DNA of 64,000 bases from Nocardia salmonicida NBRC 13393 (GTDB taxonomy: Bacteria; Actinomycetota; Actinomycetes; Mycobacteriales; Mycobacteriaceae), in assembly GCF_001613085.1 (NCBI RefSeq), contig NZ_BDBR01000004.1, positions 186,001-250,000 of the forward strand, written 5' to 3'. Positions within the stretch are counted from its first letter, which is position 1; each line of letters opens with the position of its first letter. Positions 48,759 to 57,423 of the stretch are shown piece by piece. Made by a program: the position numbers and the translations under genes. Under the pieces are notes generated by a model. That model saw nothing but the letters and a program-made list of their open reading frames with translations. It did not search any database and had not been told where the DNA came from.

Positions 48759-49474
48759 TCAGGAAGCCGCCTGGTCGGCGGGAGTTCGCTCGCTCCGAAT
48801 GATCCGGGCGATGTCCGGAGCGTGCGTGAGGACCAGCGCGTGACCGGCATCGAGCCAGGAGGGGCAGATGTCCGGCCGCTCGCGGACCAGCCGGTCGATG
48901 CCTGCCCGCCAGAGCCGATTGTGCCGCGGCGCTCGCACCTCGACGCTGTCACCGGCCATCGAGGTCGACATGATCACGCGGATCGAACGGTCGATCCGGC
49001 GGTACCGGTCGAGAATTCCTCCCAGAGCACGCGAAATTCCGGCAGGTCGATCTCGGTGATGAACGGTTCGGGGATCGGATTCGCCCCGTCGATGACAACG
49101 AGTTCGCTGACAGCGTCGGGATATTCGCTGGCGTAGTGCACGACCAGATCCGCACCGTACGAGTGACCGGCGAGCACGGGCGCGGCGGGCAGGTCGCGGC
49201 GGCCCAGCTCCGCCATCACGGCGACGAAATCGCCGAAGAACGCCTCGAAGGAATAGCGGTCCCCGGCGGAGGAAAGGCCGTGGCCCCGGAGGTCGAAGGT
49301 CACTACGTCGAAGTCGCGCCGCAACAGGTCGATGAGTTCGTGCAGGTCGGCCTGTGTCGAAGCCAGGCCAGGACACAGAACCAAGGGTCGCCCTTCGCCA
49401 CCGCGAGACACCGGGATCGTGACGCCGTCGTGGCGGACCGTGAAGTGATCGGCTGTCGTAGTCATGCCGACCAT
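48759..49474 (-). pseudogene. Decayed alpha/beta hydrolase (internal deletion with frameshift)
   Basis: The 5' part encodes a normal hydrolase start (VLCPGLASTQADL, VVTFDLRGHGLSS, APVLAGHSYGADL with nucleophile Ser) up to EFRVLWEE, then runs out of frame to a TGA at 48974. In the frame shifted by one, coding sense resumes at ILDRYRRIDRSIRVIMSTSMAG and runs to 48759, including the catalytic-His region SWLDAGHALVLTHAPDIARII. The cap segment normally between these parts, about 50 residues or more, is missing. Start 49474 or 49465. Without a corrected frame no triad-complete protein can be made. Confidence 0.8.
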
Positions 49475-49511
49475 GCTGCGGGGTTTACCCAGCGTCAGGG
49501 TCAACCGTGCC

Positions 49512-50081
49512 CTAGGCCATCAGACTCAGCAACCCCAGGTCCTCGGCCAGCGCGCCGTCCTGGCCGAGCGCGGCGAAGTCGGCCTCGACGTCGGAGAGGG
49601 CGAGCTTGCCCGCGCGCACCGCTCGGTAGCGCACATACGACCAGAGGAAGACGTCGAGGTTGTCGAAGCGGGTGCCGCCCTCGAGCACTTCCTCCTCGTG
49701 GAACCACACCGCGATCTGGCCGGTGGTGAGCAAGACATAGAGGTTGCCGCCGCCGTCGGCACCGAGGGAGAACACGTCCTCGTCGGTCAGTTCGGTGGTG
49801 TAGTCGGCATCGAGAATCCCGCAGCCGTTGTCGGCGAAGTCGAAAGCGTAGGACCAGTCGAAGATGTCGAGGAACTGCGGCAGCCGACCGGAGCGCACCC
49901 GGCGGTCGAAGGCCGCCAGCGCGGCAGCATCGACAGGGGCCAGTTTTTCGAGAAATGGCTCCACCGAACGGGTTTCGGCCGAGACGGCAACGGGTTCGCT
50001 GTCATCCGGGAACCAGCGGGCGAGATCGGCATCGAGGCCACGATCGGTGTAGCCGACGAGGTCGGCGAGGGTGAGCGTCAC
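49512..50081 (-). CDS. SUKH/SMI1-KNR4-like protein, tentative
   Basis: 189 residues, acidic, no signal peptide or membrane segment. LPQFLDIFDWSYAFDFADNG, DEDVFSLGADGGGNLYVLL and the aromatic-rich RFDNLDVFLWSYVRYRAVR recall SMI1/KNR4 (SUKH) proteins, which include immunity proteins and many of unknown role. The match is by pattern only. GTG 50081 is the first in-frame start giving a regular protein. No toxin gene is near, so an immunity role is not supported by context. Confidence 0.5.
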   Translation of the reverse strand: MTLTLADLVGYTDRGLDADLARWFPDDSEPVAVSAETRSVEPFLEKLAPVDAAALAAFDRRVRSGRLPQFLDIFDWSYAFDFADNGCGILDADYTTELTDEDVFSLGADGGGNLYVLLTTGQIAVWFHEEEVLEGGTRFDNLDVFLWSYVRYRAVRAGKLALSDVEADFAALGQDGALAEDLGLLSLMA

Positions 50082-50137
50082 GCTGAGATTGTAGAAACGA
50101 TGTCCGACATGCGCAGTCCGGCATGACGTTCGGAAAG

Positions 50138-50620
50138 TCAGTGCTCGAGCGAGGGATCCCAGCGGTTGGCGAGCAGTGTGAAGCTCGGCAGGTCCTCCAG
50201 CGAGGTCAATGCCTCGTAGATGCGCTCGTACCGCGTCGAGGCGATCCGCCACGCCCCGTCCCGGTCGCGACGATAGGTGTCGGAATAGTATCCGCCGCCG
50301 CGGATCTGAACCTTCGCGCTCGGCACGAGGACAGTGTCCTCGAAGGCCCAGGAACCCTTCGCAGTATCGCCGTCGACCTCGATCTCGGGGTGGTTGGCGA
50401 TGTGGATCGTGACGATCCCGGGCCCGAGGTTCTTCTCCATGAACGCCACGACGTCGGCCCGGTTGTCGTAGTGCAGCGGCTCGCCCATAGCTTGCGTGCC
50501 ATAGCGCGCGGAGACGTCTTCGGCGAGGCAGTCCGCGAACTCGTCCCACAGCTTCAGGTCGAGTGTGCGGAAGTAGCGGTGCTTGAGACGCTTGATCTCC
50601 TCGATCGCGACAAGGTCCAT
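50138..50620 (-). CDS. SnoaL-like (nuclear transport factor 2) protein behind a KstR box
   Basis: 160 residues. The typical SnoaL_4 pattern is present: IEEIKRLKHRYFRTLDLKLWDEFADCLAEDV, then DVVAFMEKNLGPGIVTIHIANHPEIEVDGDTAKGSW and YYSDTYRRDRDGAWRIASTRYERIYE. Relatives include dehydratases and ketosteroid-isomerase-like enzymes. A TNNAACNNGTTNNA operator lies 11 bp upstream of the start codon, which in mycolata marks genes of the KstR steroid-degradation regulon. A role on a sterol-derived substrate is therefore inferred. Confidence 0.82.
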   Translation of the reverse strand: MDLVAIEEIKRLKHRYFRTLDLKLWDEFADCLAEDVSARYGTQAMGEPLHYDNRADVVAFMEKNLGPGIVTIHIANHPEIEVDGDTAKGSWAFEDTVLVPSAKVQIRGGGYYSDTYRRDRDGAWRIASTRYERIYEALTSLEDLPSFTLLANRWDPSLEH

Positions 50621-50630
50621 GGCCGGATTG

Positions 50631-50644
50631 TAGAACGTGTTCTA
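50631..50644. promoter_or_regulatory. KstR-type operator
   Basis: TAGAACGTGTTCTA fits the KstR consensus TNNAACNNGTTNNA at every fixed position and is a 6-bp inverted repeat with 2-bp centre. It sits directly upstream of the SnoaL-like gene (start 50620). Confidence 0.7.
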
Positions 50645-50780
50645 GATCCTGGTGAGCGTTCGGCCGACGTTGTCAACTCAGGAGGCTTTCCCGCCGCGAT
50701 GTCACGACGGACTGATCGGCGCAGCGCCATCAGGCAAGCACGGACTCGCAGATCAGGCACCGCAGAATGCGCGCTTCTAC

Positions 50781-50802
50781 TCGTTCGCATCGCTGCGAAC
50801 GA
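50781..50802. promoter_or_regulatory. 9-bp inverted repeat upstream of the carbonic anhydrase
   Basis: TCGTTCGCA and TGCGAACGA with a 4-bp centre, about 105 bp before the carbonic anhydrase start. Either an operator or a 5' UTR hairpin. Confidence 0.5.
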
Positions 50803-50906
50803 CCCTTCTTTTCGATCTGCGCGAATCTCTGGCCGCTCTCCGGCACTGCACCAACCATGAATGCGGAGATTCGTATGTCGCAACCCATCGACCCGAGGAC
50901 GCCGCC

Positions 50907-51398
50907 ATGACCGTCACAGACGAATACCTGAGCAACAACACCGCGTACGCAGCGCAATTCAAGGGCCCACTCCCCCTGCCTCCCAGCAAGCACGTCGCCG
51001 TGGTGGCGTGCATGGACGCCCGCCTCGACGTTTACCGCATCCTGGGTCTACAGGACGGTGAGGCGCACGTCATCCGCAATGCGGGCGGCGTGGTCACCGA
51101 CGACGAGATCCGCTCGCTGGCCATCAGCCAGCGGCTGCTCGGTACCACCGAGATCATCCTGATCCACCACAGCGACTGCGGCATGCTCACCTTCACCGAC
51201 GACGATTTCAAACGGGCCATTCAGGACGAGATCGGCATCAAGCCGACCTGGTCCGCCGAGGCCTTCGGCGATCTCGACGAGGACGTCCGCAACTCGTTGC
51301 GCCGGATCGAACGCAGCCCTTTCATCACCAAAACCACATCCCTGCGCGGATTCGTCTTCGACGTCGCAACCGGGAAACTGAACGAAGTGCTCGACTGA
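50907..51398 (+). CDS. Beta-class carbonic anhydrase
   Basis: 163 residues, the short beta form. Zinc ligands are visible as Cys and the Asp/Arg dyad in ACMDARLD (near 35-41) and as His-Cys in HHSDCGM (near 87-92); HVIRNAGG follows the first set, as in the family. It interconverts CO2 and bicarbonate in the cytoplasm. GAGGAC lies before the ATG. Single gene, divergent from the SnoaL gene and convergent with a MarR gene. Confidence 0.93.
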   Translation: MTVTDEYLSNNTAYAAQFKGPLPLPPSKHVAVVACMDARLDVYRILGLQDGEAHVIRNAGGVVTDDEIRSLAISQRLLGTTEIILIHHSDCGMLTFTDDDFKRAIQDEIGIKPTWSAEAFGDLDEDVRNSLRRIERSPFITKTTSLRGFVFDVATGKLNEVLD

Positions 51399-51463
51399 TC
51401 CTCGGGTGAGACTGCCCGAGCGGCCGAACCACTCGGGCATCTGCACTTCTCGCCGCGCCCCGC

Positions 51464-51868
51464 TCAGGAGACGAGCTTGCCGAGGATGTCACGCAGCGAG
51501 GCACGCTCCACGTCGGTGAGTCTTCCGAAGAAATCGTCGGCGTCCTTCGTCCGGGCCTCGGTCAGGGTGTCGAGGATTCGCCTACCCCGTGCGGTCACGG
51601 ACACGAGAGTGGCGCGGCGGTCTGTCGGGTCGGGCTCGCGCGTGACCAACTCCGCCTTCTCGAGCGCGTCCACCACCTCCGTGGCCGACCGGGGGCTGAT
51701 CCGCAACGCGTCGGCGACAGCCGACAACCGGAGTCCGTCGTGCTCGCCTGCCACCCGCAGCGCGCGGGCCTGGTGCGGGGTCAGCCCCATCGGCGCGTAC
51801 ACCGCCGACCAGCGCCGACGCAGCGTCCTGGCCACCTGCATCAGCAGGTCGCTCTCGTTGTCGGGCAT
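51464..51868 (-). CDS. MarR family regulator, divergent from an ABC exporter
   Basis: 134 residues with the winged helix (LTPHQARALRVAGEHDGLRLSAVADALRISPRSATEVVDALEKAELVTREPDPTDRRATLVSVT). ATG 51868. The gene reads away from an ABC exporter, with a palindrome (51905-51917) in the 77-bp gap. This is the common layout of a drug-responsive MarR repressor and its efflux pump. Confidence 0.92.
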   Translation of the reverse strand: MPDNESDLLMQVARTLRRRWSAVYAPMGLTPHQARALRVAGEHDGLRLSAVADALRISPRSATEVVDALEKAELVTREPDPTDRRATLVSVTARGRRILDTLTEARTKDADDFFGRLTDVERASLRDILGKLVS

Positions 51869-51904
51869 AAACCCGCCTCTCGCCTTGTTCCCCCTACCAG
51901 ATAG

Positions 51905-51917
51905 TGAGGTAACCTCA
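51905..51917. promoter_or_regulatory. Candidate MarR operator
   Basis: TGAGGT-A-ACCTCA, a perfect 6-bp inverted repeat with one central base, lies between the divergent MarR and ABC exporter genes, 28 bp before the exporter start. Confidence 0.65.
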
Positions 51918-51945
51918 GCATAAACACAACCCAAGGGGGTTGCAT

Positions 51946-53760
51946 ATGGAAGTGAAAGTCTCTGGCGGCCGCACCCGCCGACCTGACCCGGCCGACCGCG
52001 CACAATTGCGCGAGTCCCCGGTGTCTCTGCGCCGGATCGCCGCGCTCTTCGCGCCGTACCGGCTTCAGCTGACCCTGCTGACCGTCCTGATCGTGGCGGG
52101 TTCGACGATCAGCCTCGCCTCACCGTTCCTGCTGCGACTGGTGATCGATGACGCGCTGCCCCACCAGGACGTGTCGCTGTTGCTCTGGGCCGTGGGCGGC
52201 ATGCTCGCCGTCACCGTGCTCACCGCGGTGCTCGGCGTCGGCCAGACGCTCATCTCCACCACCGTCGGGCAGCAGGTCATGCATGTGCTGCGGGCCGATG
52301 TGTTCCGCCACCTGCAGCGGCAGTCGCTGGCGTTCTTCACCCGCACGCGCGGCGGTGAGGTCCAGTCCCGCCTGATCAACGATGTCGGCGGCATGCAGTC
52401 GGTGGTCACCAGCACCGCGACCTCCATCGCGAGCAACGTCACCACCGTGGTCGGCACCGCCGTCGCGATGGCCGTGCTGTCGTGGCGGTTGTCGCTGCTG
52501 TCGCTGGTGGTGCTGCCACCGGCGATCTGGCTGACCCGACGCGTCGCCCTGCTTCGCCGCGACATCACCGCCCAGCGCCAACGCCACCTCGCCGACCTGC
52601 ACGGTCAGGTCGAGGAGGGGCTCTCGGTGAGCGGCGTGCAGCTGGGCAAGACCCTCGGCACCGGTCCCCTCGCCTCGGCCCAGTTCGAGAAGACCTCGCA
52701 CGATCTGGTCGGCCTCGAAGTGCGCTCGCAGCTCGCGGGCCGCTGGCGGATGGCCACGATGAGCATCCTCTTCGCGGCCATCCCCGCCCTGCTCTATCTC
52801 GCCGCCGGCCTTCCGGCGACCAGTAGCGGCATGACGATCGGCACGCTTGTCGCCTTCACCACGCTGCAAGCCGGGCTCTTCCGGCCGCTGATGGCCCTGC
52901 TCAACGTGGGTGTCGAAGTCACCAGTTCGATGGCGTTGTTCAGCCGGATCTTCGGCTACCTCGACCTTCCGGTCGAGATCGATGAGCCCACCCAGCCGGT
53001 CGACCTCGACCCGCGCGATGTCGTGGGCGAGGTCCGGTTCGAGGATGTCGGTTTCCGCTACGACGCCGCGGGCCCCGACGTGCTCGACGGCGTCTCGCTC
53101 GTCGTGCCGGCCGGGTCGACACTGGCCCTGGTCGGCGAGACCGGCTCGGGCAAGACCACCCTCGCCTCGCTCGTCGCCCGACTGCACGACGCGACCGCCG
53201 GGCGGGTGAGCATCGACGGCGTCGACGTCCGCGACTTGGAGCTCGGCACCCTGGCTCGCATAGTCGGTGTGGTGTCGCAGGAGTCCTACCTGCTGCATAC
53301 GACCATTCGCGAGAACCTCCGCTTCGCCGCGCCGAGCGCCACCGACGCCGAGATCGAGCGCGCGGCCCGCGCCGCCCAGATCCACGAGCTGATCGCCTCG
53401 CTGCCGCAGGGCTACGACACCGTGGTCGGGTCGCGTGGACACCGGTTCTCCGGGGGCGAGAAGCAGCGCATCGCCCTGGCCCGCACCCTGTTGCGCGACC
53501 CGCGCGTGCTGGTGCTCGACGAGGCGACCAGTGCCCTCGACAACGAGACCGAGCGCGCGGTGCAGGCCGCCATCGACGTGGTGGCCCAGGGCCGCACGGT
53601 GATCACGATCGCCCACCGGCTCAGCACCATCCGCGACGCCGACCAGATCGCCGTACTCGACCACGGCCGGGTCGTCGAGCTCGGCGATCACACGACGCTG
53701 GTCGACGGCGGGGGACGCTACGCCCGACTCAACGGCGCCGCCGAGGTAGTGGCGGCCTGA
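51946..53760 (+). CDS. ABC multidrug-type exporter (fused permease and ATPase)
   Basis: 604 residues. Six membrane helices (about 40-320) precede an ATPase with Walker A GETGSGKTT, signature FSGGEKQRIALART and Walker B VLVLDEATSALD, ending with the H-loop TIAHRLSTI. It is a half-transporter that should dimerise. AAGGGGG precedes ATG 51946. The divergent MarR gene and operator suggest induction by its own substrates. Confidence 0.93.
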   Translation: MEVKVSGGRTRRPDPADRAQLRESPVSLRRIAALFAPYRLQLTLLTVLIVAGSTISLASPFLLRLVIDDALPHQDVSLLLWAVGGMLAVTVLTAVLGVGQTLISTTVGQQVMHVLRADVFRHLQRQSLAFFTRTRGGEVQSRLINDVGGMQSVVTSTATSIASNVTTVVGTAVAMAVLSWRLSLLSLVVLPPAIWLTRRVALLRRDITAQRQRHLADLHGQVEEGLSVSGVQLGKTLGTGPLASAQFEKTSHDLVGLEVRSQLAGRWRMATMSILFAAIPALLYLAAGLPATSSGMTIGTLVAFTTLQAGLFRPLMALLNVGVEVTSSMALFSRIFGYLDLPVEIDEPTQPVDLDPRDVVGEVRFEDVGFRYDAAGPDVLDGVSLVVPAGSTLALVGETGSGKTTLASLVARLHDATAGRVSIDGVDVRDLELGTLARIVGVVSQESYLLHTTIRENLRFAAPSATDAEIERAARAAQIHELIASLPQGYDTVVGSRGHRFSGGEKQRIALARTLLRDPRVLVLDEATSALDNETERAVQAAIDVVAQGRTVITIAHRLSTIRDADQIAVLDHGRVVELGDHTTLVDGGGRYARLNGAAEVVAA

Positions 53761-53878
53761 GCCGACGGACTCTCCCCCGGCGACCGTCGCTCGTTCCAGG
53801 ATCTCCGCTCTGCCGGTCTCGGTACATGAGCACGCGCACCTTCCGGCAGGGTGCGCACCTCACCTCGGATGACGATGA

Positions 53879-54814
53879 TCAGGGGGCGAGCAGGACGGTC
53901 TTTCCGGTCAGGCGGCCTTCGCCTGCGTCCGCGTGCACGTCGGCCAGCTCTGCCACCGTGCGGCGTTCGGCGATGTGGAGGTGGAGCTTGCCTGCGTCCA
54001 CCTTGGCGACCAGCTCGCTCAGCTGCGCTCCGTCGCTGCGGACCCACAGGCTCTCGCTGCGGACCCCGCGGGCAGTGTCCTCGGGAATCGGGCCTGCCGA
54101 GCTTGTGGCGATCCCGCCGTCGGCGACATAGTTCGTCAGTTGTGCGAGTTCCTCAGGGGAAACCCGGACGTGGTTCACCACGACCTGGAACGGACCACCC
54201 ACCGCGTCCGGACCGTCGGCGAGATCGAGGGGGCCTTCGACCCGGACCGCGCCGTAGCCGCGGAGCCGGTCGGCGTGTTCCGGCGCGTCCACCGCGGTCA
54301 CCTGCGCTCCCGCATCGACGGCGAGCTGCACCACGAGACTGCCCACCGCACCCGCCGCCCCGTTGACCAGGACCGTCTGACCCGGTTTCAGCTCGGCGAG
54401 CTCGAATGCCAACTGCCAGGCCGCGAGGCCGGTCAGCGGCAGCGCCGCGGCGTCGACCAACTCGATCGTCTGCGGTGCCGTGGCCAGGGACTCGGCGGGG
54501 ACCAGCGCGAATTCGGCTGCGCCGCCAGCGGAGTCGAGGGGCAGCATCGCCACGACCCGGTCGCCGACTGCCCAGCTCGTCACGTCCGCACCGAGTTCGA
54601 CGACGGTGCCTGCCAGGTCGATGCCCGGTACATAGGGCAGCGCGATCGGAATCATCTCCGCCAGATGGCCGGCGCGGATGTGATCGTCGACCGGGTTGAA
54701 CGAAGTGGCCTCGACCTGCACGAGCACCTGCCCGAGCGCGGGAACTGGACGGTCGACGTCTTCGTAACGCAGGACTTCACTGGCGCCGAACTCGTGGAAA
54801 CGGATTGCCTTCAT
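53879..54814 (-). CDS. Zinc-independent quinone-oxidoreductase-like NADP-dependent enzyme
   Basis: 311 residues of the medium-chain dehydrogenase superfamily. IRFHEFGASEVLRYEDVDRP and LPYVPGIDLAGTVVELG start the catalytic domain, and the NADP site is NGAAGAVGSLVVQLAVDAGAQV. No structural-zinc Cys cluster is present, as in the QOR branch. It likely reduces quinones or enones. GAGGACAG precedes the ATG. It lies 78 bp downstream of the extradiol dioxygenase on the same strand, and both may answer to the MarR at 55894. Confidence 0.9.
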   Translation of the reverse strand: MKAIRFHEFGASEVLRYEDVDRPVPALGQVLVQVEATSFNPVDDHIRAGHLAEMIPIALPYVPGIDLAGTVVELGADVTSWAVGDRVVAMLPLDSAGGAAEFALVPAESLATAPQTIELVDAAALPLTGLAAWQLAFELAELKPGQTVLVNGAAGAVGSLVVQLAVDAGAQVTAVDAPEHADRLRGYGAVRVEGPLDLADGPDAVGGPFQVVVNHVRVSPEELAQLTNYVADGGIATSSAGPIPEDTARGVRSESLWVRSDGAQLSELVAKVDAGKLHLHIAERRTVAELADVHADAGEGRLTGKTVLLAP

Positions 54815-54892
54815 GGAACTGTCCTCCGGGGTGTTTCGATGTCGTCGCCCCGAGATGAGGCGATCGAGTGGGAAGGGGAAAGTCGTTCCGGC

Positions 54893-55774
54893 TCAGGTCA
54901 GTTGGACCGAGCGGATGGAGTTGCCCATGACCAGACGGTCGATGGCGCTCACCGCGCTGGCGGGGTCGGTAGCGGCACCCACAGTGAGCAGCAGCGGGAC
55001 GAAGTGTTCGGCCGTCGGGTGGGCGACGGCGGCCCCGGGTGCCTTCACGCGGTAATCGGCGAGGGCATCGACGTCGCCGCGAGCGAGAGCATCGGTTGCC
55101 CATTCGTCGAAAGCTGTTGTCTCGGTGACGAGCTCCGGTCGGCGGAAGACGGCGAAGCTGTGCGTCATGAAGCCCGAGCCGAGTACGAGGACACCTTCTT
55201 CGCGCAGCGGCCGCAGACGTGCGCCGAGTTCGAGAAGCGCGCGGGGGTCGAGGCTGGGCATCGACAGCTGCACGACCGGGACGTCGGCTGCGGGATACAT
55301 GGCCATGAGCGGGATGAACGCGCCGTGGTCCAGGCCGCGGTCGGCGAACTCGTGCACGGGCGTGGAGCCCAGTAGACCAGCGAGTCGGCGAGCGAGGTCG
55401 GTGGCGTCCGGGGTCGCGTAGGGAAGGGTCTTGTAGTGGGGGTCGAAGCCGCTGAAGTCGTAGTAGAGCGGGGTGCCTGCCGCGGCTGCGGTGATCGCGG
55501 CCGGTGCCCGTTCCCAGTGAGCCGAAACGACCACGATCGCACGGGGTTTGGGCATCGATCGAGCCCAGGCGTAGAGGTCGCCGAGCCATTGCGGATCGTC
55601 GAGGGTGAACGGGGCGCCGTGGCTGACGAACAGGCTCGGCAGTGGCCCATCGGCCGGACTCCACAGGCGTTGGTCGCGCGCCTGTGGCACAACGCGAGCG
55701 AGGAGATCCGCGTAGGCCGCGGCGGGCCTGTTGGAAGCTCGGTCGTTCATGGAAGGCCCTCGGCTCGTAGTCAT
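54893..55774 (-). CDS. LigB-type extradiol ring-cleavage dioxygenase (DODA class)
   Basis: 293 residues. LFVSHGAPFTLDD, VVVSAHWE, GLDHGAFIPLMAMYP and GSGFMTHSF carry the His residues that bind the metal in class III extradiol dioxygenases of the 4,5-DOPA type. It should open catechol-type rings with O2. ATG 55774 has GGAG nine bases upstream; ATG 55750 is an alternative. It is divergent from a MarR gene across a region full of palindromic sites. Confidence 0.9.
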   Translation of the reverse strand: MTTSRGPSMNDRASNRPAAAYADLLARVVPQARDQRLWSPADGPLPSLFVSHGAPFTLDDPQWLGDLYAWARSMPKPRAIVVVSAHWERAPAAITAAAAGTPLYYDFSGFDPHYKTLPYATPDATDLARRLAGLLGSTPVHEFADRGLDHGAFIPLMAMYPAADVPVVQLSMPSLDPRALLELGARLRPLREEGVLVLGSGFMTHSFAVFRRPELVTETTAFDEWATDALARGDVDALADYRVKAPGAAVAHPTAEHFVPLLLTVGAATDPASAVSAIDRLVMGNSIRSVQLT

Positions 55775-55820
55775 CGAAATCAGCTCCTCAGCTTGCCCGA
55801 GGAAGTGTTTTTACTTTCCT

Positions 55821-55883
55821 AGGCAAGTCAAAATGTAGCGCACCTTGACTTGCCCAGGCAAGTCAAGGTTTCCCAGGCAAGTA
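55821..55883. promoter_or_regulatory. MarR operator array with a 12-bp-arm palindrome
   Basis: The centre is a perfect inverted repeat with arms CCTTGACTTGCC and GGCAAGTCAAGG around CA (55843-55868). Half-sites AGGCAAGTCA (55821-55830) and AGGCAAGTA (55875-55883) flank it, and a degenerate fourth site (CTTGCCC-GAGGAAG) lies near 55792-55806. The array fills the gap between the divergent dioxygenase and MarR genes. Confidence 0.85.
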
Positions 55884-55893
55884 CCATGAGCGC

Positions 55894-56367
55894 ATGAACA
55901 CCCCCTCACCCTGGCTCGATGACGAACAACAGGAGCTGTGGCAGGCACTGCTGACGGTCGTCATCGCCCTGCCGGCAGCTCTCGACCGCCAGCTACAACG
56001 CGACGCGAGCATCTCCAACTTCGAGTACGGGGTGCTCGCCCAACTGTCCATGGCTGACGACGACACGATGCGTCTGAGCGACCTCGCCCGGGTCTGCGAC
56101 AGCACCCAGCCCCGCTTGTCGAAAGCGATGGACCGCTTCGAAGCCCGCGACTGGGTCACCCGCCGACCCGACCCGAGCGACGGCCGATACACCTTCGCCA
56201 CCCTCACCGACGGCGGCCGCCGGAAGCTCGCCGAGACCGCCCCGGAGCACGTCGCGCACGTGAAGCGGCTCGTATTCGATCCGCTGACCACCGCTCAGCG
56301 CCGCAACCTCGGGACCGCACTCACCCGCATCGCCGCGACCGTGCGCGGGGAACTCGAACAGGGTTGA
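55894..56367 (+). CDS. MarR family regulator of the dioxygenase/oxidoreductase genes
   Basis: 157 residues. Winged helix: FEYGVLAQLSMADDDTMRLSDLARVCDSTQPRLSKAMDRFEARDWVTRRPDPSDGRYTFATLT. It starts only 26 bp after the large palindrome, so binding there would also block its own promoter. Target genes are probably the divergent dioxygenase and quinone oxidoreductase, with an aromatic or quinone ligand by inference. Confidence 0.92.
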   Translation: MNTPSPWLDDEQQELWQALLTVVIALPAALDRQLQRDASISNFEYGVLAQLSMADDDTMRLSDLARVCDSTQPRLSKAMDRFEARDWVTRRPDPSDGRYTFATLTDGGRRKLAETAPEHVAHVKRLVFDPLTTAQRRNLGTALTRIAATVRGELEQG

Positions 56368-56397
56368 GCGGGTGGGATTCGCCGTAGCGGATACCTA

Positions 56398-57297
56398 TCA
56401 GCCGGTGATGAGGTGTTCGACCTCGCCGATATCGTCGAGAGTCAAGGTGAGGACGTCTCCCGGTTCGAGCCAGTGGCCGGTTTCCATACCGCTGCGGCCG
56501 GGCAGCGTGCCGGTTCCGAACAACTCTCCGGGATAGAGATGTTCGCTGCGGGAAGCGTGGGCGAGGACTTCACCGAGGCTCCATCGCATCCCGGCGCTCG
56601 ACACCGTCTCGACGGTGTCTCCGTTGATTCTGACCGACCCGGTGAGATTGTCGATGCGGGACAGGATTTCGTCCGCGGTCACGGCTGTCGCCGACATCGA
56701 ACTGGCGAAATGCTTGGATTTCTGTGGCCCGAATCCGCTGGCCATCTCGGCTCGTTGAATGTCTCGCGCGCTGAAGTCGTTGAGCAGGACGAACGCGCCG
56801 ATCGCGGCGGCGGCCTGCTCCGGCGTCGCACAGTACAACGGCTCAGCGAGAACGAATCCGATCTCGAGTTCGTAATCCAATGCCGACGAGTAGGCCGGTG
56901 CGCAGATCGGGGTACCCGACGGAACGAATGTCAGATGGTTTCCCATGTAGTAGATCGGCTGCTGATAGAACAACGGCTTCGGCTTGAACAGCGGAAAACT
57001 CCGACCGCTCAGCCGTTCTACCGCGGCGGCCAACCGGTACTGCGTCGGATGGAATCGGCGCACCAGACCGCGGCTGGCGTCGATATTGCGTTGCTCGAAC
57101 AACATGAAGTCCCGAAATGAGGCCGGGTTGAACGGCAGCAACAGCTCGGACTCCCGCAGGTGCCCGTCAGCGACGCCGAGCTCCCACTGATCACTGAAGA
57201 CCGTGCCCACCATCGGTTCGTGATGCGCAGACCACTGCCCATCACGGAAAGACTGTGTCTGCAAACCGTCCTCGGTCCGAACACGACGCAACTTCAT
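56398..57297 (-). CDS. Fumarylacetoacetate hydrolase family protein
   Basis: 299 residues. The FAH fold is shown by PIYYMGNHLTFVPSG, the metal ligands in DYELEIGFVLAEP (Glu residues) and the following Asp region (GAFVLLNDFSARDIQ), and GTGTLPGRSGMETGHWLEPGD. These enzymes hydrolyse or decarboxylate beta-diketone acids and hydroxy-diene acids after ring cleavage. ATG 57297 is preceded by AGAGGA. It lies near the extradiol dioxygenase and PhlG-like genes, consistent with aromatic or polyketide breakdown. Confidence 0.88.
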   Translation of the reverse strand: MKLRRVRTEDGLQTQSFRDGQWSAHHEPMVGTVFSDQWELGVADGHLRESELLLPFNPASFRDFMLFEQRNIDASRGLVRRFHPTQYRLAAAVERLSGRSFPLFKPKPLFYQQPIYYMGNHLTFVPSGTPICAPAYSSALDYELEIGFVLAEPLYCATPEQAAAAIGAFVLLNDFSARDIQRAEMASGFGPQKSKHFASSMSATAVTADEILSRIDNLTGSVRINGDTVETVSSAGMRWSLGEVLAHASRSEHLYPGELFGTGTLPGRSGMETGHWLEPGDVLTLTLDDIGEVEHLITG

Positions 57298-57423
57298 CGA
57301 CGATCCTCTGTTCGCTGTGGCCGAAGGTCGGCTCGGCACCGATGCCACCTCCGCAAGTTGTGGTACTTCACAGACCTGATCCAAGGCCTCGGTACCCGTT
57401 CTCCGTGACCATAGGGTCGACGG

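Noticed and set aside
48974..49504. 176-residue alpha/beta hydrolase as a complete short gene
   Set aside because: It lacks the His-bearing C-terminus, which is present directly downstream in another frame; treated as a broken gene.
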